Part shown: in pieces, positions 18,064-26,351 of the stretch
Layout of the letters: the number at the start of each line of letters is the position of its first letter
Position numbering within the stretch: the stretch's first letter is position 1
Source: M3007 sp046296435
GTDB taxonomy: Bacteria; Bacteroidota; Bacteroidia; Chitinophagales; Saprospiraceae
NCBI GenBank assembly: GCA_046296435.1
Contig: JBKBLI010000007.1
Coordinates: 12,178-76,177, forward strand
Direction: 5' to 3'
Length of the DNA stretch: 64,000 bases
The notes under the pieces: model-generated
Databases searched by the model: none
What the model was told of the DNA's origin: nothing
The model's input: the letters and a program-made list of their open reading frames with translations, nothing else
Program-made: the position numbers and the translations under genes

Positions 18064-19503
18064 ATGCAAATCATAGCCAACTATATCGGCGGCCAATATG
18101 CCCCTCCACATTCCGGAAGGTATTTAGAAAACTACAACCCCGCCACCGGTGAAGTGAGCGGTCAGGTGCCGGACTCAGACGCCCAAGATGTGGACAAGGC
18201 TGTTGAAGCAGCCCGGAAGGCATTTGGCGAGTGGGCCTCGTGGACGCCAGAATGCCGACATGATTTGCTGCAAGCCATTGGCGCGGGCATCATGCGTCGT
18301 CTGGATGAGTTGGCTGAAGCGGAGAGCGCAGACTCGGGCAAAACGATCCAAACGGCCCGAACAGTCGATATCCCGCGCGCAGCGCTGAATTTTAAGTTTT
18401 TTGCGACCGCCGCCATGCAATTCGCTTCGGAAAGCCATGAAATGCCTGGGGCCTTGAGCTACACGTTGCGACGCCCGATAGGCGTGGTAGGGTGCATATC
18501 GCCCTGGAATCTGCCGCTCTACCTGTTCACCTGGAAAATAGCTCCGGCGTTGGCGGCAGGCAATTGCGTCGTTGGCAAGCCTTCTGAAGTCACCCCGCTG
18601 ACGGCTTATCTCCTGGCGGAAATATGTCGGGAAGCGGGACTGCCGCCGGGGGTCTTGAATATCGTGCATGGAAGCGGATCGACGACAGGCGAAGCAATTG
18701 TGCGGCATCCGGAAGTAAAGGGCATTTCGTTTACGGGCAGCACGCGAGCCGGGGCGGAGATTGCCCGAATAGCCGCCCCGATGTTCAAAAAGCTCAGCCT
18801 CGAGTTGGGCGGCAAAAATCCTACCCTGATATTTGCCGATTGCGACTACGAGGCCATGTTGGACGCTGCGGTACGGTCTTCGTTCAACAATCAGGGGCAG
18901 ATCTGTCTGTGCGGGTCGCGGCTTTACGTCGAGCGGCCGCTGTATGCGCGTTTTAAAGAGGACTATGTTGCGCGGGTAAGCGCGCTGAAGGTAGGCGATC
19001 CTTCAGATACGCAAAATCATCTTGGCGCGTTGGTTTCGAAGAGCCACTTTGACAAGGTATTGGGGCATATCCGCACGGCGCGTGAAGAGGGCGGCCGCGT
19101 CCTCTGCGGCGGACATGCCGTTGATCCCGGCGGGCGGTTTTCGGGTGGATGGTACGTAGCGCCAACAGTCATCGAGGGGCTTCCGCTGCATTGTTCGACC
19201 AATCAGGAAGAAATCTTTGGGCCGGTGACCACGATCCAGCCGTTTGATACGGACGATGAAGTCTTGGGTTTGGCCAACGGCGTGCGTTATGGGTTGAGCG
19301 CTTCTGTTTGGACCCAGAATCTTCGCCGGGCGCACAGAATGGCCGCCGAGCTACAGGCGGGCATCGTGTGGATCAATACCTGGATGTTGCGCGATCTGCG
19401 CACGCCTTTCGGCGGGGTAAAACACAGCGGAGTCGGACGCGAAGGCGGTTGGGAGGCGATGCGATTTTTTACAGAGCCCAAAAATGTGACCCTTGGGAGT
19501 TAA
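18064..19503 (+). CDS. Aldehyde dehydrogenase, 2-aminomuconate/2-hydroxymuconate semialdehyde type
   Basis: NAD(P)-dependent oxidation of an aldehyde to an acid, in the cytoplasm. The 479-residue protein has Asn149 (SPWNLPLY), the cofactor-binding FTGSTRAG loop, the general base Glu247 (LELGGKN) and the catalytic Cys281 (NNQGQICLCGSR). The C-terminal stretch NTWMLRDLRTPFGGVKHSG with VGREGG is the pattern of the 2-aminomuconic/2-hydroxymuconic semialdehyde dehydrogenases of the kynurenine and catechol meta pathways. No other gene of those pathways lies nearby, so the substrate is an inference. The start at 18064 is set by the -7 box. Confidence 0.9.
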   Translation: MQIIANYIGGQYAPPHSGRYLENYNPATGEVSGQVPDSDAQDVDKAVEAARKAFGEWASWTPECRHDLLQAIGAGIMRRLDELAEAESADSGKTIQTARTVDIPRAALNFKFFATAAMQFASESHEMPGALSYTLRRPIGVVGCISPWNLPLYLFTWKIAPALAAGNCVVGKPSEVTPLTAYLLAEICREAGLPPGVLNIVHGSGSTTGEAIVRHPEVKGISFTGSTRAGAEIARIAAPMFKKLSLELGGKNPTLIFADCDYEAMLDAAVRSSFNNQGQICLCGSRLYVERPLYARFKEDYVARVSALKVGDPSDTQNHLGALVSKSHFDKVLGHIRTAREEGGRVLCGGHAVDPGGRFSGGWYVAPTVIEGLPLHCSTNQEEIFGPVTTIQPFDTDDEVLGLANGVRYGLSASVWTQNLRRAHRMAAELQAGIVWINTWMLRDLRTPFGGVKHSGVGREGGWEAMRFFTEPKNVTLGS

Positions 19504-19540
19504 GTTAAGCAATAGCGCGCGCCGATTCGCTGTTTAATCG

Positions 19541-19548
19541 TACTTTTG
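19541..19548 (+). promoter_or_regulatory. -7 box TACTTTTG for the HD-Pycsar gene
   Basis: Matches TANNTTTG, 18 bp before the ATG at 19567. It separates this gene from the aldehyde dehydrogenase upstream. Confidence 0.55.
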
Positions 19549-19566
19549 CCGTAACTTATATTGATC

Positions 19567-20802
19567 ATGCCTGTAAGCGAGCAACTCCTTCAAGACGTGG
19601 AACGACACGTCACAGATTTTTTTCTACAAAATGTCTCTGATAAATACGTGTTCCACGATCTGGAGCACACGGTGCAAACTGTAGCCGCCGCTAAGGTTAT
19701 CGCTGAGGGATTCAATTTTACAGAGCAGGAGTTGCAACTACTTCAGTTGGCCACCTGGTTTCATGATACCGGTTATACAGATGGGCCTGTAGGGCACGAA
19801 GAGCGTAGCTATGCCCATGCCGAAAATTTCTTGCGCCCGCATTTGAGCCATGAAGAATTAGAGGTAATCAAGGGCTGCATTTTGGCTACTAAAGTGCCGC
19901 AAAAGCCCCGAACAACACTCGAGCGCGTGCTCTGCGACGCAGATCTGAGTCATCTCGGCATGCGCACCTATTGGGATCGCACCAGCAAATTCAGGCAAGA
20001 ACTGATCCTGACCCGACAATTGATCATGAGCGACCGGGACTGGGTGGACTTTGAAATTGATTTTATGCTTAGCCACAACTACCATACGGAAGTGGCCAAC
20101 GAGTTGTTCAATAAGCGCAAAGCAAAGCACGTCCAGCAACTGCTCAAACAAAAACGCCGACTCAACCCCGACAAAGCCCCCACGACGGACGAAATCGCGC
20201 TTCTCAGCGACGAAGATAAAAAAACGGACATCCAGAAGGTGCTCAACGAACGAGAGGCCGAACTGAAATTATCAAGATTTGGGCGTGGCGTAGAGACTAT
20301 GTACCGCACTACATACCGCACCCATACCAATCTTAGCGCCATGGCCGACAACAAGGCTAACCTGATGCTATCGGTCAACGCCATTGTAATATCCATCATG
20401 GTATCCAATTTGTTACCCAGACTCCATGACGCCGTAAGCCTTCGCATGCTCATCCCTACTGCCCTGCTCACTGGCACGTGTTTGGGCTCTATGGTGTTCG
20501 CTACGCTGGCCACCAGGCCCAAAGTGACCGAGGGCAAGGTAACGCGCGAAGCCATCCAGGAGCGCAAGGCCAATCTTTTGTTTTTTGGCAACTTCCACAA
20601 CATGAAGCTCGACGATTTCCAATGGGGTGTCAACGAAATGCTCAAGGATCCCAGCTTCCTTTACAGTTCTATGAGTAGAGATCTGTATTTTCTGGGTATC
20701 GTGCTGGCCAAGAAGTACCGTTATCTGAGTATTTGCTACAATATTTTTATGTACGGCTTGATCATTTCGGTAGCCGCTTTTATTCTTGCTTTTGCTATCT
20801 GA
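19567..20802 (+). CDS. HD-domain phosphohydrolase fused to a Pycsar-type transmembrane effector domain
   Basis: A 411-residue membrane protein in two parts. Residues about 25-190 are an HD domain with metal ligands visible: His30 and His34 (HDLEH), His66-Asp67 (WFHDTGY) and an Asp in LCDADLSH. Such domains often hydrolyse nucleotides or cyclic nucleotides. Residues about 240-411 carry MYRTTYRTHTNLSAMADNKA, then two hydrophobic helices (about 266-284 and 293-314) and a last helix (about 388-410). This matches the DUF5706/PycTM-like domain, which in Pycsar systems senses a cyclic pyrimidine and damages the membrane. No nucleotide cyclase gene is next to it. The glycosyltransferase starts 1 bp after its stop. 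Confidence 0.82.
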   Translation: MPVSEQLLQDVERHVTDFFLQNVSDKYVFHDLEHTVQTVAAAKVIAEGFNFTEQELQLLQLATWFHDTGYTDGPVGHEERSYAHAENFLRPHLSHEELEVIKGCILATKVPQKPRTTLERVLCDADLSHLGMRTYWDRTSKFRQELILTRQLIMSDRDWVDFEIDFMLSHNYHTEVANELFNKRKAKHVQQLLKQKRRLNPDKAPTTDEIALLSDEDKKTDIQKVLNEREAELKLSRFGRGVETMYRTTYRTHTNLSAMADNKANLMLSVNAIVISIMVSNLLPRLHDAVSLRMLIPTALLTGTCLGSMVFATLATRPKVTEGKVTREAIQERKANLLFFGNFHNMKLDDFQWGVNEMLKDPSFLYSSMSRDLYFLGIVLAKKYRYLSICYNIFMYGLIISVAAFILAFAI

Positions 20803-20803
20803 A

Positions 20804-21523
20804 ATGTCTGCGCTGGTCATCATCCCTACGTACAACGAAATTGAAAATGTCGAAGCCGTCGTTCGGGCCGTATTCGGCCAGCCGGACGATTTTCACCTGC
20901 TGATTGTGGATGACGCCTCGCCTGACGGCACGGCCGAGGCCGTCAAAAGCCTTCAGGTTGAATTTGCAGGTCGGCTGCATCTTTTGCAGCGCAGCGGCAA
21001 ACTGGGTCTGGGCACAGCCTACATCGCGGGCTTCGAGTGGGGGCTGGAACGCGATTATGAATATTTCTTTGAGATGGACGCCGATTTCTCCCACGACCCT
21101 AACGACTTGTCCAGATTGTTAGCCGTCTGTCGGGACCAAAATGCCGACGTAGCGGTGGGGTCGCGGTACTGCAAAGGTGGAGGGGTGGTCAATTGGCCTT
21201 TAGACCGCATTTTGTTGAGCTACGGCGCTTCGCTTTATACGCGCATGATTCTGTGGATGCCGATCAGCGACCCGACCGCCGGGTTCATCTGCTATCGGCG
21301 CACGGTGTTGCAGACCATGAATTTGCGCGGTATTCGCTTCATTGGCTATGCCTTTCAGATCGAAATGAAATATACGGCTTGGCGACTGGGTTTTAGCATT
21401 CGAGAGACGCCCATCATCTTCAAAGACCGCGAGCGTGGGCAATCCAAAATGTCCTTGCGCATCGTTCGCGAAGCGATGCTGGGCGTGCTGCAGATGCGCT
21501 TACAAATACCGCGGAAATCATAG
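20804..21523 (+). CDS. Polyprenol monophosphomannose synthase-like GT2 glycosyltransferase
   Basis: Transfers a sugar, probably mannose, from a nucleotide sugar to polyprenyl phosphate at the inner face of the membrane. The 239-residue protein is a GT-A fold with IIPTYNEIENVE at the start, the nucleotide-binding LLIVDDASPDGTAE, the metal-binding EMDADFSHDP, and the Dpm1-like tail RERGQSKMS. It lacks C-terminal membrane helices, as in the soluble Dpm1 class. It follows the HD-Pycsar gene with 1 bp between stop and start, so the two are probably co-transcribed. A GT-C enzyme that could use polyprenyl-phosphate sugar is encoded at 27052-28410. Confidence 0.92.
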   Translation: MSALVIIPTYNEIENVEAVVRAVFGQPDDFHLLIVDDASPDGTAEAVKSLQVEFAGRLHLLQRSGKLGLGTAYIAGFEWGLERDYEYFFEMDADFSHDPNDLSRLLAVCRDQNADVAVGSRYCKGGGVVNWPLDRILLSYGASLYTRMILWMPISDPTAGFICYRRTVLQTMNLRGIRFIGYAFQIEMKYTAWRLGFSIRETPIIFKDRERGQSKMSLRIVREAMLGVLQMRLQIPRKS

Positions 21524-21665
21524 CGCCGCGGCTTTTTTGCTAAATGAGAGGCCGTATAAGGATTCTGCGCAAAGGGCATAAATTGCTTACACAACCAAGT
21601 GAAGCGTTTGCGCCTGCAAGCGCGGGGGCGCTTTAACTCAGTTTTTGGGGGCGTAAAACACAAAC

Positions 21666-21703
21666 GGGTTCAGGGAGTAGAGATAAGCCCACTCCCTGAA
21701 CCC
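21666..21703 (-). terminator. Hairpin with 13-bp perfect stem between convergent genes
   Basis: GGGTTCAGGGAGT (21666-21678) pairs perfectly with ACTCCCTGAACCC (21691-21703). On the minus strand it is followed by a T-rich GTTTGTGTTTT. It probably ends the protease transcript. Confidence 0.65.
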
Positions 21704-21739
21704 GCGTGCCCTGATCTGTTGAAGCGCAAAAACTGCGCT

Positions 21740-23983
21740 TTACCTTTTGCCGGACGCGAGACTGCCCATGCTGATCATGTCCTTTATAATGGCGTAAGCT
21801 TCAAAAAGTTGCACGTCTTTTTTCTTCTCTTTGACCCAGCTATCGTTTCGGGCTTGACGCGAAGTGTCAGCCTGAATTTGTGGGATATCGGCGCTCAGGT
21901 TGTTCAAGATAAAGGCGTCAATGGGCTGGAACATGTTTTCAAACTGCTCCGACTCCTCGCTCTGGCGCTTGCTCCATAGCCGGAATTGGTCCCCCTGCAA
22001 CGGGTAGCTTGTCTGTTCGCGTTGACGTCGCAGCCGTTCGGCATTTTCATTGACTTTTTGAAAGGTCGGATTGGCCTTCACGCGTTCCATGCTTTTGGCG
22101 ACCAAAGCGTCCTTGCCTTTGACGACGTACACATTTTGGCCGTAGGCTGCCGGTTCAATGGTGTTGGCTTGCAGGGGGTAGTCGTTCTCGCGCTCGCCTA
22201 CTTCGATCAGGTTGTAGAAATCGGGAAGCACGATATCCGGTTTTACGCCGTCGAGTTGGGTGGTAGAGCCGTTGATGCGATAGAATTTTTGGACTGTGAG
22301 TTTCATCTCGCCCATAGGCTTGAGGCGTTGGTCGCTTACGGCGTTGTCGAGGTCCAGGAATCGCTGTACCGTCCCCTTGCCGTAGGTAGCGACAGAGCCG
22401 ACGATAATTGCGCGTTTGTAGTCCTGCATGGCTGCGGCCAGAATCTCTGAGGCCGATGCGCTGAAGCTATTGACCATCACCACAAGCGGTCCGTTCCACT
22501 GCACGCGCGCGTCGCTGTCCTCCATCACTTCGGCTTTGCGGTTGCGACTTTTGACCTGAACTACCGGACCTTGTTCGATAAATAGCCCCGACATCTGAAC
22601 CACATCGCGCAGCGAGCCGCCGCCGTTGTTGCGCAGGTCGAGGATGATGCCTTTGACCTGCTCGGCTTTGAGCTTTTCGATCTCTTTGGCTACGTCGGCT
22701 GCGCAAGATGTGGCCCCTTGAGGCGTAAAGTCGGCATAAAATTTGGGCAGGTAGATATATCCGATCAGTGGGGCGTCGGCTTGGTCCTCTCTGAGCAGGA
22801 GGGATTTGGCCAAGCCCTCTTCCATGATCACTACATCGCGTTGGATGGTGACGACTTTGACCGACCCGTCCGGTTTCTGGACTGTCAAGGTCACTTTAGA
22901 GCCTTTCGGCCCGCGGATTTTGGACACGACGTCGTCTATTTCCCAGCCCATGACGTCTTCAGAATTAAGGTCGGATGCGCCTTGGGCCACTTTGAGCACG
23001 ACATCTTTGGCCTGCAGATCGCCTTGCTTCCAGGCTGGGCCGCCNNNNNNNNNNNNNNNNNNNNNNNNNNNNNNNNNNNNNNNNNNNNNNNNNNNNNNNN
23101 NNNNNNNNNNNNNNNNNNNNNNNNNNNNNNNNNNNNNNNNNNNAGGTACAATTTCCAGAATGGTCGTCTTTTCGCCGTCGCTCTGGAGGCGCGCGCCTAT
23201 TCCTTCGAGTTTGCCCGACATCTGGATATCAAAGTTCTCCTTCTCTTTGGGGGAGTAGTAGCCCGAGTGGGGGTCGAACACGTTGGTCAAGGCATCCAGA
23301 TAGAGTTCTAAGCGGCGCGCGCGGTCGGCTTTTTTGAGGCGTTTGAAAAAGCGGTCGTATGTTTCAAGCGTTTTTTCGCGCTGTTCCTTTTCAAGCGTTT
23401 CGAACGATTTTTTTTCGCCCGTAAAATCGGCTTTTTCTTGTTTGCGCAATTCGATATTGATGCGATTGAGCACCTCATATTTCATCCAACGACGCCAGCG
23501 GTCGCGCAGCTCGGCATCGTCTTTGGCCCATTTGAGCTTTTTACCATCGGTTTCGAGCGATTCATGGACGCTGAAGTCGAGCGGCTTGTCCAGCGCCTCC
23601 CGATACCAGACTTGCGTTTTTTCGAGCGCAGCTTCGTAAAGGCGTAAGCTTAGATTGAAAAACGCAAAGGTGCCGTTCTTGGCTTCGTCGTCGAGTTGGG
23701 TCGCAAAAGGCTCCATCTGCGCAATGTCAGCCTGCGTGAAAAAGCGCTTGCCGTTGTCCAAATCTTGCAGATAAAGTTGATACAACTGACGTGAAAACTC
23801 ATCGTTGACTTCTTTGGGCTGAAAGTGTAGGCGCTCCATTCCGCTCAGTATGGTGCGCACCAAAGCAGCTTCCTTATCGGGGTCGGCGGGGGGCGAAGTC
23901 TGGCCGATTGAAAAGTAAAAAATGACTCCGGCTATTCCTGCAAGCGAAAATAGCAGCAGCGAGGCCCGCAATTTTGTGGTCAT
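21740..23983 (-). CDS. prc: Tail-specific (S41, C-terminal processing) periplasmic protease
   Basis: Periplasmic or membrane-anchored S41 protease that degrades proteins from their C-termini. From the ATG at 23983 it has an N-terminal membrane anchor or signal (LLLFSLAGIAGVIFYF), a helical N-domain (FDPHSGYYSPKEKENFDIQM), a PDZ domain, and the protease core. The core shows GIILDLRNNGGGSL, the catalytic Ser in VNSFSASASEI and the catalytic Lys in ATYGKGTVQ, then a DUF3340-like C-terminal part. A run of 99 N splits the PDZ motif EIVP/GGPAW exactly; without it the length (about 714) is typical. An in-frame ATG at 24040 is a less likely start. Confidence 0.93.
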   Translation of the reverse strand: MTTKLRASLLLFSLAGIAGVIFYFSIGQTSPPADPDKEAALVRTILSGMERLHFQPKEVNDEFSRQLYQLYLQDLDNGKRFFTQADIAQMEPFATQLDDEAKNGTFAFFNLSLRLYEAALEKTQVWYREALDKPLDFSVHESLETDGKKLKWAKDDAELRDRWRRWMKYEVLNRINIELRKQEKADFTGEKKSFETLEKEQREKTLETYDRFFKRLKKADRARRLELYLDALTNVFDPHSGYYSPKEKENFDIQMSGKLEGIGARLQSDGEKTTILEIVPXXXXXXXXXXXXXXXXXXXXXXXXXXXXXXXXXGGPAWKQGDLQAKDVVLKVAQGASDLNSEDVMGWEIDDVVSKIRGPKGSKVTLTVQKPDGSVKVVTIQRDVVIMEEGLAKSLLLREDQADAPLIGYIYLPKFYADFTPQGATSCAADVAKEIEKLKAEQVKGIILDLRNNGGGSLRDVVQMSGLFIEQGPVVQVKSRNRKAEVMEDSDARVQWNGPLVVMVNSFSASASEILAAAMQDYKRAIIVGSVATYGKGTVQRFLDLDNAVSDQRLKPMGEMKLTVQKFYRINGSTTQLDGVKPDIVLPDFYNLIEVGERENDYPLQANTIEPAAYGQNVYVVKGKDALVAKSMERVKANPTFQKVNENAERLRRQREQTSYPLQGDQFRLWSKRQSEESEQFENMFQPIDAFILNNLSADIPQIQADTSRQARNDSWVKEKKKDVQLFEAYAIIKDMISMGSLASGKR
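23045..23143. other. Run of 99 N inside prc
   Basis: The flanking codons CCT and GGC would directly join as the canonical PDZ stretch EIVPGGPAW, so 99 nt are surplus. Confidence 0.95.
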
Positions 23984-24117
23984 TTTGTGAAAAATATGTT
24001 CTACTTCTGAAAAAATGTTTGTCCTAAACTCCTGAAACATGGTACAGTGCTCTTGAATTGAGATTGCTAAAACGCGAAAAATGTAAAACAGTTGGGGCCC
24101 TGGGGCGAGTGTAATAA

Positions 24118-24160
24118 AAAAGGAACGTCAAAAACTGATGTTTGTGACGTTCCTTCTTCT
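24118..24160 (-). terminator. Bidirectional terminator hairpin
   Basis: AAGGAACGTCA pairs with TGACGTTCCTT, with T/A-rich flanks on both sides. It lies downstream of the small gene at 24205 (minus strand) and upstream of prc. Confidence 0.75.
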
Positions 24161-24176
24161 TTTTTCTACAAAAAAA
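24160..24176. repeat. T6-CTAC-A7 palindrome
   Basis: T-tract/A-tract inverted repeat next to the terminator hairpin. Confidence 0.55.
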
Positions 24177-24204
24177 CCTTGCCCTCAGACGAAATGCCGC
24201 GCGC

Positions 24205-24630
24205 TCACATTTTTTTTGCGTCGGCAAGGACGACGCCTGCGCCTGTCACTTTTACAAAGCGCGGCGCATAAACCGTAAATGTAAGCGTTTCTTTCAATTC
24301 CTCGCCCTTGATGCGAACCTGGCGATTCATGTTGGGCATATGGATTGTCATTGCGTCGGGCGTGGAAGTTGATTTGGCATCGTAGCGTCCGGCTTGCGCC
24401 AACTGGTTGATCAGATTGGCGTTGTTGCCGGGAACGCTGATGCTCATCTCAACACGCAGGATGTTGCTGTCCCAAAAACGCAGGTCAACTTCGCCGGGCA
24501 AGTCAAGGATTACGGCAGATTTGCCCTCGACATTGAATGACTTGGCAAAGTTTTTCTCAACCTGCTGTGCGCCGGCTTGGACGACCAAAGCAAGGAGGGT
24601 AATCGTCGAAAGAAATTTGAATGCTGTCAT
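24205..24630 (-). CDS. Small secreted hypothetical protein
   Basis: A 141-residue protein with a signal peptide cut near VVQAGAQ. The mature part is beta-rich (AVILDLPGEVDLRFWDSNILRVEM, then IHMPNMNRQVRIKGEELKETLTFTVYAP). It resembles the short adhesin-like/DUF2807-type beta-solenoid exported proteins of Bacteroidota, but is shorter, and I do not assign a family. The start is well supported: a TATCTTTG box lies upstream and a consensus AGGAGG Shine-Dalgarno sits 6 bases before the ATG. Such a strong ribosome site is rare in Bacteroidota and suggests high expression. It forms a single-gene transcript ended by the hairpin at 24118. Confidence 0.75.
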   Translation of the reverse strand: MTAFKFLSTITLLALVVQAGAQQVEKNFAKSFNVEGKSAVILDLPGEVDLRFWDSNILRVEMSISVPGNNANLINQLAQAGRYDAKSTSTPDAMTIHMPNMNRQVRIKGEELKETLTFTVYAPRFVKVTGAGVVLADAKKM

Positions 24631-24636
24631 GGCCTA

Positions 24637-24645
24637 CCTCCTTTT
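24637..24645 (-). promoter_or_regulatory. Canonical Shine-Dalgarno of the small secreted protein
   Basis: AGGAGG on the minus strand, 6 bases before the ATG at 24630. Most other genes here have no such site. Confidence 0.7.
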
Positions 24646-24655
24646 TTTATTTCTG

Positions 24656-24686
24656 CAAAGATACGGTTTTTTGAAGAATTTTGCAA
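24656..24686 (-). promoter_or_regulatory. Promoter TTG-N20-TATCTTTG for the small secreted protein
   Basis: TATCTTTG on the minus strand (24656-24663), with TTG at 24684-24686. The start codon is at 24630. Confidence 0.65.
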
Positions 24687-24975
24687 GGTTTTGGGTTGAC
24701 TTTTTCCGAAATCGAAAAAAAAGATGAATTGTTTTGTGTTTTTTGCACTAAATAGTATAAAAATCCGATTTTTTTGACAAAAAAATGACATTGCCTTGGC
24801 GCTCATGCGGCGGCCAGCTTCCGTTATGCTATTTGGGCGTCTTTGTTCTGGAGCTTTAATCAAGAAATTCAATTTTTTAAACCAAATTTAATTCGGTACT
24901 GCGAAACTTGTAGCCCTGCGACGTCGTTTTAATTCTGCGGCTGTGATTTGCCCGCCGTTCAACAACATCTTGCTT
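24687..24975. other. AT-rich divergent intergenic stretch
   Basis: About 290 bases with no coding frame. They hold the minus-strand promoter at the left edge. No plus-strand TANNTTTG box for the MFS gene was found. Confidence 0.45.
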
Positions 24976-26238
24976 ATGTTAGCCCGCTTGCTGCATTACC
25001 TGATCGCCACTTATTCAGGCATACCCCGCGACATCTGGTTTCTCTCGGCAGTCAGCTTAGTCAACCGCGCCGGTAGTATGGTCGTGGTGTTCATCACCCT
25101 GTACCTTACCGGCCAGTTGGGCTACACCGTCAAAGAGGCCGGCTATGTAATGGGCTTTTTTGGAGCCGGCGCCTTGGTAGGGGCGCTGTTGGGCGGCCGG
25201 CTTACCGACCGCTTCGGCTACTTCTGGATCCAATTTTGGAGTTTGGCCCTCCATGGGATCATCCTGATCGGTATTGTCTGGGTACGCGACTTCTGGCACA
25301 TGTGCGTCGCCATTTTTGTTATGACGGTGGTGTCCGAATTGTTTCGCCCGGCCAACAGCGTGGCTATTGCACGGCATGCTACGCCCGAAACCCGCACCCG
25401 CTCCATTTCGCTGTATCGCATGGCGGTCAACCTGGGTTGGAGTATTGCGCCCCCCCAGGGCGGCGCGCGGGTGTTGGGGGGGTGGGGCTGGGGGTTGTGG
25501 GTGGATGGCGTCACCTGCATGTTGGCCGCGCTCTTGCTTTGGCGCCTGCTTCCCCCCGCCAAGCAAAAGTATGCGCCCGAACCGGTTCGGCTTGAGGCCG
25601 ACGCGCCCGCTTCAGCGCCCCAAGGCTCCATTTGGGCCGATCGGGAGTATCTGATATTTCTGGGGCTGACCATTCTGAATGCGATCATTTTTATGCAGTT
25701 CATTTGGACGACGCCGCTCTTCTTCAAGCAGATCTATCATTGGGACGAGACTGTGATAGGCCTGGTTTCGGCGCTCAACGGCTTGCTTGTGTTGGCGGTC
25801 GAAATGCCGCTGGTGTATCGCATCGACGGCAAACGCCACAACATGCGCTTCATCCGCACCGGGCTTGTGCTTTATGGTTTGTCGTACGCGGCCTTGTCGC
25901 TGCCTTTGGTCGGCATGCTACCGGCCCTGATGTTCATCGCGCTGATTTCTTTGGGCGAAATCTACGTCATGCCGTTCAGCGCTAACTACGTATTCACGCG
26001 CTCCAAAGGCGCGCGACAGGGACGATACATGGGGCTTTATACCGTGTCCTATTCGGTGGCCAATATCATCGCGCCGCTTGCAGGATCGCAGATAATCGAA
26101 CATTTCGGCTTTAATGTCCTTTGGCTTGCCATGTCGGCCATGTCAGCCGTCTCCTTTGTGGGTTTTTATTTTTTAGAAAAAAAAATGCCCGCCATGGCCC
26201 TATCTTTGCCGGTGCAAAAGGCGCTGCCTGCCGACTGA
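24976..26238 (+). CDS. MFS transporter
   Basis: A 420-residue inner-membrane transporter of the major facilitator superfamily with about 12 hydrophobic helices in two halves. The A-motif between helices 2 and 3 is visible (GGRLTDRFGY). The ATG at 24976 is preferred over the GTG-led frame at 24943. The loop before helix 5 reads SIAPPQGGARVLGG where most relatives have a GPxxGG motif. This stretch contains C6 and G6 tracts, so a sequencing slip is possible, although the frame stays open. Substrate unknown; a drug or sugar exporter is possible. Confidence 0.87.
   Translation: MLARLLHYLIATYSGIPRDIWFLSAVSLVNRAGSMVVVFITLYLTGQLGYTVKEAGYVMGFFGAGALVGALLGGRLTDRFGYFWIQFWSLALHGIILIGIVWVRDFWHMCVAIFVMTVVSELFRPANSVAIARHATPETRTRSISLYRMAVNLGWSIAPPQGGARVLGGWGWGLWVDGVTCMLAALLLWRLLPPAKQKYAPEPVRLEADAPASAPQGSIWADREYLIFLGLTILNAIIFMQFIWTTPLFFKQIYHWDETVIGLVSALNGLLVLAVEMPLVYRIDGKRHNMRFIRTGLVLYGLSYAALSLPLVGMLPALMFIALISLGEIYVMPFSANYVFTRSKGARQGRYMGLYTVSYSVANIIAPLAGSQIIEHFGFNVLWLAMSAMSAVSFVGFYFLEKKMPAMALSLPVQKALPAD
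26201..26208 (+). promoter_or_regulatory. Possible -7 box TATCTTTG inside the MFS gene end
   Basis: Matches TANNTTTG, 144 bp before the next gene at 26352. It lies in coding sequence and may be chance. Confidence 0.25.
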
Positions 26239-26351
26239 TCGGGTTGCGGTACATAGTTCGTTCAGTCCCGGCCGACGTCACTCAATCGCTTCGCCAGCGA
26301 CGATAGGCGCGCATCAGCCAGAACGCTTTTTTTCTAAGCCTTAAGCCGCTC

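Noticed and set aside
25440..25520. Possible frameshift at C6/G6 tracts in the MFS gene
   Set aside because: The reading frame stays open and membrane-like on both sides, so no frameshift is needed; only the GG motif is unusual.
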